Program-made: the position numbers and the translations under genes
Notes under the pieces: generated by a model
What the model saw: the letters and a program-made list of their open reading frames with translations, nothing else
Databases searched by the model: none
Told to the model about the DNA's origin: nothing
Assembly (NCBI GenBank): GCA_963746805.1
Contig: CAVVCQ010000005.1
Coordinates: forward strand, 124,001 to 188,000
Direction of reading: 5' to 3'
DNA: 64,000 bases
From: DATHTC01 sp963746805
GTDB taxonomy: Bacteria; Actinomycetota; Thermoleophilia; Gaiellales; Gaiellaceae
In this document: in pieces, positions 60,130-64,000 of the stretch
Position numbering within the stretch: the stretch's first letter is position 1
Layout of the letters: each line of letters opens with the position of its first letter

Positions 60130-60137
60130 CGTTGGGA

Positions 60138-60296
60138 ATGGAGGCGACGACGATGCTGTGGACGAGAAGGTCGAACCCGAGCACTGGGCCCGCGTTCTGC
60201 GATCGCTGCTCGTCGGTGTGTGACAACACCTGCCGGACGAATGCGCTGCTCGAGGCCGCGCGGGAGCGGGTCATGCGCTTCGGGCCGCGCCTCTGA
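60138..60296 (+). CDS. Small Cys-rich protein leading the arsenic operon
   Basis: A 52-residue protein with four closely spaced cysteines, FCDRCSSVCDNTC (21, 24, 28, 32), then a helical basic tail TNALLEAARERVMRFG. The stop overlaps the arsR ATG (TGATG), and it is the first gene after the putative ArsR operator. The Cys pattern suggests metal or arsenite binding, possibly as a small carrier or buffer. I do not know a named family; similar small Cys proteins occur in actinobacteria by memory only. Confidence 0.65.
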   Translation: MEATTMLWTRRSNPSTGPAFCDRCSSVCDNTCRTNALLEAARERVMRFGPRL

Positions 60297-60640
60297 TGAG
60301 CGTGCTGCTGGAGCCCGTCGCCTGCTGCGCGCCACTCGCGGCCTCGACGCTCTCGGACGACGAGGCGGAGGCGACGGCGGAGCTGTTCAAGGCGCTCGCC
60401 GATCCCGCGCGGGTGCGGCTCGTGAACATGCTCGCGCAGGGCGACGGGCCGGTGTGCATGTGCGAGCTCATCGAGCCGGTCGGCCTCTCGCAGCCGACGG
60501 TGTCGCACCACATGAAGAAGCTGGTCGAGGCCGGGCTGATCGAGCGGGAGCAGCGCGGCAAGTGGGCGTACTTCTCGTTGAAGCGCGAGGCCGTCGAGAC
60601 GCTGGCGGCAGTCGCCGACCTGAAAGGGGCGTGTTGCTGA
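60296..60640 (+). CDS. arsR: ArsR/SmtB-family repressor, arsenite type
   Basis: A 114-residue winged-helix repressor with ELFKALADPARVRLVNML, the sensor-like VCMCEL (Cys54, Cys56), and the recognition helix LSQPTVSHHMKKL. Extra Cys pairs are at 10-11 and 113-114. The CxC in the third helix is the arsenite site of classic ArsR, so de-repression by As(III) or Sb(III) is expected. Start and stop overlap the flanking genes. Confidence 0.9.
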   Translation: MSVLLEPVACCAPLAASTLSDDEAEATAELFKALADPARVRLVNMLAQGDGPVCMCELIEPVGLSQPTVSHHMKKLVEAGLIEREQRGKWAYFSLKREAVETLAAVADLKGACC

Positions 60641-61467
60641 TGACGACGACCGCGGACGAACTTCGGGAGCAGGTGCGCGCGCGCTACGCCGCTGCCGCGA
60701 GCGCCGCGGCGGCCGGCGGCTGCGGCTGCAACGACGACGGTTCATGTTGCGGCAACGCCGCCTGCGACGGCGAGCCCGGGTCGTTCGGTGAGGCGCTCTA
60801 CGACGCCGAGCAGCGCGGGTCCCTGCCCGAGGCGGCGACGCTCGCCTCGCTCGGCTGCGGCAACCCGACAGCGGTCGCCGACCTGCGCGAGGGCGAGACG
60901 GTGCTCGATCTCGGCTCGGGCGGCGGCATCGACGTGATCCTCTCGGCCAGGCGCGTCGGACCGACCGGCACCGCCTACGGACTCGACATGACCGACGAGA
61001 TGCTCGCGCTCGCGCAGCGCAACGCGCGCGAGGCGGACGTCGCCAACGTCCACTTCCTCAAGGGCGTGATCGAGGCGATCCCGCTGCCGGCGGACTCGGT
61101 CGACCTCGTGATCTCGAACTGCGTGATCAACCTCTCGGTCGACAAGCCGGCGGTGCTCGCCGAGATCTCACGCGTGCTCAAGCCCGGCGGGCGGGTCGGG
61201 ATCAGCGACGTGGTCGCGGAGGACCGGCTCTCGGCCGAGGAGCGCGCGGAGCGGGGCTCATACGTCGGCTGCATCGCCGGTGCGTTGTCCAGAGGCGAGT
61301 ACGAGGCGGGCCTCGAGGCGGCCGGGTTCGAACGGATCAGTGTCGAGTTCACGCACGAGGTCGCCGACGGCATGCACGGCACCATCGTCAAGGCGGTCAA
61401 GACGAGCCAGCCTGCGCGGGAAGGGCTGCCGGTGATCCAGCCGGCCGCGAGCGCGGGCTGCTGCTGA
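60640..61467 (+). CDS. arsM: Arsenite S-adenosylmethionine methyltransferase
   Basis: A 275-residue ArsM that methylates As(III) to methylated, partly volatile forms. SAM-binding VLDLGSGGGIDVILSARRVG is at about 88-107. The three As-binding cysteines are in place (Cys73 in SLGCGNP, Cys161 in ISNCVINL, Cys211 in YVGCIAGALS). The N-terminus has an extra Cys-rich patch (GGCGCNDDGSCCGNAAC) and the C-terminus ends AGCC, typical of this branch. It is the last gene of the operon; no ArsB, Acr3 or ArsC is present. Confidence 0.95.
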   Translation: MTTTADELREQVRARYAAAASAAAAGGCGCNDDGSCCGNAACDGEPGSFGEALYDAEQRGSLPEAATLASLGCGNPTAVADLREGETVLDLGSGGGIDVILSARRVGPTGTAYGLDMTDEMLALAQRNAREADVANVHFLKGVIEAIPLPADSVDLVISNCVINLSVDKPAVLAEISRVLKPGGRVGISDVVAEDRLSAEERAERGSYVGCIAGALSRGEYEAGLEAAGFERISVEFTHEVADGMHGTIVKAVKTSQPAREGLPVIQPAASAGCC

Positions 61468-61482
61468 AGCACCGCGCGACCG

Positions 61483-61521
61483 GTTCACCGGACCGACACG
61501 CGTTCTTCACCTTCCCTCACC
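61483..61521 (+). promoter_or_regulatory. PHO-box-like repeats before pstS
   Basis: GTTCACC at 61483, CTTCACC at 61505 (exactly 22 bp, two 11-bp steps, later) and CTCACC at 61516. The spacing fits PhoP direct-repeat units. It lies just after the arsM stop and 64 bp before the pstS ATG. Confidence 0.55.
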
Positions 61522-61584
61522 CCACCATCCGCTTGGTCGGATCGAAACTCGATTCGCCATGGGAGTCCGGAAAAGGGGAGTGCG

Positions 61585-62529
61585 ATGACGAGAACACTGC
61601 GGATCGCCGCAGCAGGAGCCCTCGCTGCGGTCGCTGCCGCTGCCGTCGTGTCCACGGCGGGAGCACGGCCGGCCGCGCTGAGCGGCACGATCACCGCCGA
61701 CGGCTCGAGCACCGTCGGCCCGTACACGACGTCGGCGGCCGAGCTCTTCCAGAAGAAGAACAGGGGCGTCAGGGTGACCGTCGGCATCTCGGGTACGGGC
61801 GGCGGGTTCGAGCGCTTCTGCCGGGGCGAGATCGACCTCGCGAACGCGTCGCGCCCGATTCGGCAGAGCGAATCCGCACGCTGCCGGAGCGCAAACATCT
61901 CCTACACCGCCTTCACGGTCGCCAACGACGCGCTGACCGTCGTCGTGAACCGGCAGGCGACCTGGGTGAAGTGCCTCACGACGGCGGAGCTGAAGAAGAT
62001 CTGGGAGCCGGGGTCGAAGGTGTCGAGCTGGCGCGACGTGCGCTCGAGCTTCCCCGACGTCGGCCTCAAGCTCTTCGGGCCGGGCACCGACTCGGGGACC
62101 TTCGACTACTTCACCGAGGTGATCAACGGTCGAGCGCGCGCCAGCCGCACGGACTTCTCGGCGTCCGAGGACGACAACGTGCTCGTGCAGGGCGTCTCCG
62201 GCGAGCGCGGCGGGTTGGGCTACTTCGGTTTCTCCTACTACGACGAGAACAAGGACAAGCTGAAGGCGCTCCAGATCGTCAATCCGAAGACGGGCAAGTG
62301 CGTCGCACCGGGGCGGCAGACGGTCTGGAACAACACGTACAAGCCGCTCTCCCGTCCGCTCTTCATCTACGCGAAGCGCACCTCGTTCGCGCGGCCGGAG
62401 GTGCGGGCTTTCATCGGCTACGTCTTCAACAACGAGAAGGCGATTGCGAACCGTGCCGACTTCATCTCGCTGACGGACGCGCAGCTGCGCAAGTCTCGCC
62501 GGCAGTTCACGGCGGCAATTCGCAGGTAG
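61585..62529 (+). CDS. pstS: Phosphate ABC transporter substrate-binding protein (PstS/SphX type)
   Basis: A 314-residue exported phosphate-binding protein with a signal peptide (1-28). Phosphate-site pieces are TADGSSTVGPYT near 38, ISGTGGGFERFCRGEIDLANASRPI near 68 in two stretches, and GPGTDSGTFDYFTE near 165. No pstC, pstA or pstB follows within the window; the gene stands alone and converges on a lone receiver gene. GGGGAG precedes the ATG, and PHO-like repeats lie upstream. Confidence 0.92.
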   Translation: MTRTLRIAAAGALAAVAAAAVVSTAGARPAALSGTITADGSSTVGPYTTSAAELFQKKNRGVRVTVGISGTGGGFERFCRGEIDLANASRPIRQSESARCRSANISYTAFTVANDALTVVVNRQATWVKCLTTAELKKIWEPGSKVSSWRDVRSSFPDVGLKLFGPGTDSGTFDYFTEVINGRARASRTDFSASEDDNVLVQGVSGERGGLGYFGFSYYDENKDKLKALQIVNPKTGKCVAPGRQTVWNNTYKPLSRPLFIYAKRTSFARPEVRAFIGYVFNNEKAIANRADFISLTDAQLRKSRRQFTAAIRR

Positions 62530-62536
62530 TTCGCAC

Positions 62537-62569
62537 GGGCGGAGGGCGGCGTCCCGTCGTCCTCCGCCC
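62537..62569. terminator. Bidirectional terminator hairpin between pstS and the receiver gene
   Basis: Perfect 9-bp arms GGGCGGAGG and CCTCCGCCC around a 15-nt loop, 8 nt after the pstS stop and abutting the receiver stop. Confidence 0.6.
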
Positions 62570-62935
62570 TCACCGCCCCGCGACGGCCACGATGATCTCG
62601 GGGAGGCGCTCGACCGCCTCCGCCTTGGTGACGAACGCGGCGGCGCCGACCTCGGTCGCACGGCGCGACGCCTCGGCCTCGTCGACTCCCGAGACGAGCA
62701 CGACCGCCGCTCCGGGGACGCGCTCCCGCATCGCCTCGGCGGCCGCGTAGCCGTCCATGCCCGGCATGACGACGTCGAGGAGGACGACGTCGGGGCGGAG
62801 CTCCTCGGCGAGCCTGACCGCGTCCGAGCCGTTCGTGGCGCTGCCGACCACCTCGAGCCGATCGTCACGGTCGAGGAGGAGGACGAGGCCCTGGAGGAAG
62901 ATCTCGTGGTCGTCGACCACCAGGACGCGGGCCAT
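62570..62935 (-). CDS. Stand-alone response-regulator receiver protein
   Basis: A 121-residue receiver domain with no output domain. The acidic pair is VVDDHE (Asp8, Asp9), the phospho-acceptor is in VVLLDVVMPGMDG (about Asp54), the switch Ser is in VLVSGVD, and Lys is in FVTKAEA. The sequence is of the NarL/LuxR receiver branch but ends before any HTH. It diverges from the DUF47 gene across the PHO-like repeats, so it may report on phosphate status. No histidine kinase is in the window. Confidence 0.9.
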   Translation of the reverse strand: MARVLVVDDHEIFLQGLVLLLDRDDRLEVVGSATNGSDAVRLAEELRPDVVLLDVVMPGMDGYAAAEAMRERVPGAAVVLVSGVDEAEASRRATEVGAAAFVTKAEAVERLPEIIVAVAGR

Positions 62936-62981
62936 CCACAGGAACTACCCGAAGTCGACACCCGTCCAAACGAGAACCGTC

Positions 62982-63014
62982 GTTCACCGGTCCCTCACCA
63001 GACGGTGACACCGC
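62982..63014 (+). promoter_or_regulatory. PHO-box-like repeats before the DUF47 gene
   Basis: GTTCACCGGTC, CCTCACCAGAC, GGTGACACCGC: three 11-bp units with a TCACC core in the first two. They end 2 bp before a TAGAGT hexamer (63017-63022), the arrangement expected of a PhoP-type activator at -35. Confidence 0.6.
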
Positions 63015-63016
63015 GC

Positions 63017-63022
63017 TAGAGT
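63017..63022 (+). promoter_or_regulatory. Candidate -10 of the DUF47-pit operon
   Basis: TAGAGT 8 bp before the GTG start at 63031, so the mRNA may be leaderless. Confidence 0.5.
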
Positions 63023-63030
63023 CCCGCCCC

Positions 63031-63651
63031 GTGCGCCTCGGCCTCGTCCCACGCACCGACGCCTTCTACGACCTCTTCGCGAAGGCCGGCGCGAACGCCC
63101 TGGAGGCGGCGCGGCTCGCCGAGACGCGCTTCCGCGAGTACCCCTCGTCGTCGGTCTCCCAGGCCGACGTCAAGCGCGTGGAGACGATCGGGGACGGGTT
63201 CACGCACGACCTCATCCAGCTGCTGAACACGCAGTACATCACCCCGTTCGACCGGGAGGACATCTACGAGCTCGCGACCGCCATCGACGACGTGGTCGAC
63301 CACATCGAGGAGGCGAGCGACCTGCTCGAGCTCTACGGGATCGAGCACCCGACGAAGCAGTCGATCGACCAGTGCCGGATCCTGGTCGGCGCGGTCGAGC
63401 GGCTCGCGGAGGCGCTCTCGCGGCTGAAGGGGCTGAAGGGCGTCCAGGAGGCGTTGATCGAGCTGAAGCGGCTCGAGGACGACGGCGACCGGATCGTCCG
63501 CGACGCGATCGCCTCGCTGTTCCACGACGACCGCATCGACCCGCTGATCGTGATCCGCTGGAAGGACATCTACGACGCGCTCGAGGCGGCGCTCGACGCG
63601 TGCGAGACGGCGGCGAACGTGCTCGGCAACGTCGTCGTCAAGAACCAGTAG
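63031..63651 (+). CDS. DUF47/PhoU-like phosphate transport regulator
   Basis: A 206-residue all-helical PhoU-like (DUF47, YkaA-type) protein. It shows the DUF47 pattern of paired metal-binding helices, with FDREDIYELATAIDDVVDHI near 72 and a second RIDPLIVIRWKDIYDALEAA near 170. Members lie next to PiT transporters and are thought to regulate them, which is exactly the arrangement here. The gene starts at GTG. Confidence 0.93.
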   Translation: MRLGLVPRTDAFYDLFAKAGANALEAARLAETRFREYPSSSVSQADVKRVETIGDGFTHDLIQLLNTQYITPFDREDIYELATAIDDVVDHIEEASDLLELYGIEHPTKQSIDQCRILVGAVERLAEALSRLKGLKGVQEALIELKRLEDDGDRIVRDAIASLFHDDRIDPLIVIRWKDIYDALEAALDACETAANVLGNVVVKNQ

Positions 63652-63657
63652 CCCCCC

Positions 63658-64000
63658 GTGGAGCTCGCGCTCTTCGCCGTCGTCGCGGTCGCCCTCTTCT
63701 TCGACTTCACGAACGGCTTCCACGACACCGCGAACTCGATCGCGACGAGCGTCTCTACGCGCGCGCTGTCGCCACGCGCGGCGGTGCTGATGGCGGCGGT
63801 GTTGAACTTCGCCGGCGCGTTCGTCTCGCTCGAGGTGGCCGCGACCGTGGCGACGGGGATCGTGGACTCGTCCGCGATCACGCTCGACGTCGTCCTCGCG
63901 GGCCTCGTCGGCGCGATCACGTGGAACCTGATCACGTGGTACGCCGGCCTACCGTCGAGCTCGAGCCACGCGCTCGTCGGCGGCATCCTCGGCTCCGCCG
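63658..64000 (+). CDS. PiT-family inorganic phosphate transporter, 3' end cut by window
   Basis: The first 114 codons of a low-affinity, cation-coupled phosphate transporter. The signature FFDFTNGFHDTANSIATSVS is at about 13-32, followed by AITWNLITWYAGLPSSSSHA, the second half of the PiT repeat. Three hydrophobic segments are seen before the window ends. The GTG start is 6 nt after the DUF47 stop, so the two form an operon. Confidence 0.92.
   Translation, partial: MELALFAVVAVALFFDFTNGFHDTANSIATSVSTRALSPRAAVLMAAVLNFAGAFVSLEVAATVATGIVDSSAITLDVVLAGLVGAITWNLITWYAGLPSSSSHALVGGILGSA

Overview
The window is high-GC DNA with dense, often overlapping genes, many GTG starts and no tRNA, rRNA, CRISPR array or insertion sequence that I could see. 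Gene content and order (rpmE, prfA, prmC, tsaC, glyA, upp, then a wecA/tagO-type gene) and the long secreted protein built of Ig-like units point to an Actinomycetota chromosome, most likely class Thermoleophilia (Solirubrobacterales/Gaiellales). That placement is an inference from gene content, not a phylogeny.

Layout. 1-8.5 kb: a minus-strand housekeeping run (dehydratase, rpmE, a YqhQ-type membrane protein, two OsmC paralogues, prfA, prmC, tsaC, glyA, upp, wecA/tagO) stitched together by stop/start overlaps. 8.7-21 kb: a catabolic island (acyl-CoA ligase, SDR, MaoC hydratase, amidohydrolase, MarR regulator, secreted esterase-like protein, Liv-type ABC transporter). Two near-identical palindromic operators in its two divergent control regions suggest it is one regulon. 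The island contains a collapsed CoA-transferase locus, and two of its genes carry apparent frameshifts. 21-30.6 kb: a lytic transglycosylase, ETF-QO/EtfA/EtfB, an M23 peptidase, a two-subunit B12-dependent acyl-CoA mutase, an MBL-fold hydrolase and two related membrane-anchored proteins of unknown function. 30.85-49.9 kb: one giant gene, about 6,350 codons if seven apparent one-base shifts are repaired, encoding tandem Ig-like/chitobiase-like modules and ending in a degenerate CheY-like receiver fold. 49.9-54.3 kb: TauE/SafE permease, cobalamin adenosyltransferase, GNAT, acyl-CoA dehydrogenase, a lipoprotein and a RimK-like ATP-grasp enzyme. 54.3-64 kb: a phosphate/polyphosphate neighbourhood (ppk1, ppx, sixA, CYTH-CHAD, pstS, a lone receiver, a DUF47/PhoU-like protein, a PiT transporter) interrupted by an arsenic operon (small Cys-rich protein, arsR, arsM).

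How the parts fit. ETF/ETF-QO, acyl-CoA dehydrogenase, acyl-CoA ligase and the B12 mutase with its adenosyltransferase form an acyl-CoA oxidation theme. The phosphate block has 11-bp-period GTTCACC-type repeats before ppk1, pstS and the DUF47 gene, consistent with PhoP-type control. About a quarter of the genes have a TANNNT hexamer 6-9 bp before the start codon and often no Shine-Dalgarno, which suggests much leaderless transcription; two divergent gene pairs share overlapping -10 hexamers.

Caution. At least twelve apparent one-base indels fall between about 14 and 46 kb, including in genes expected to be functional. Long-read sequencing error is the simplest reason, so the broken genes in that interval should not be taken as proven pseudogenes.
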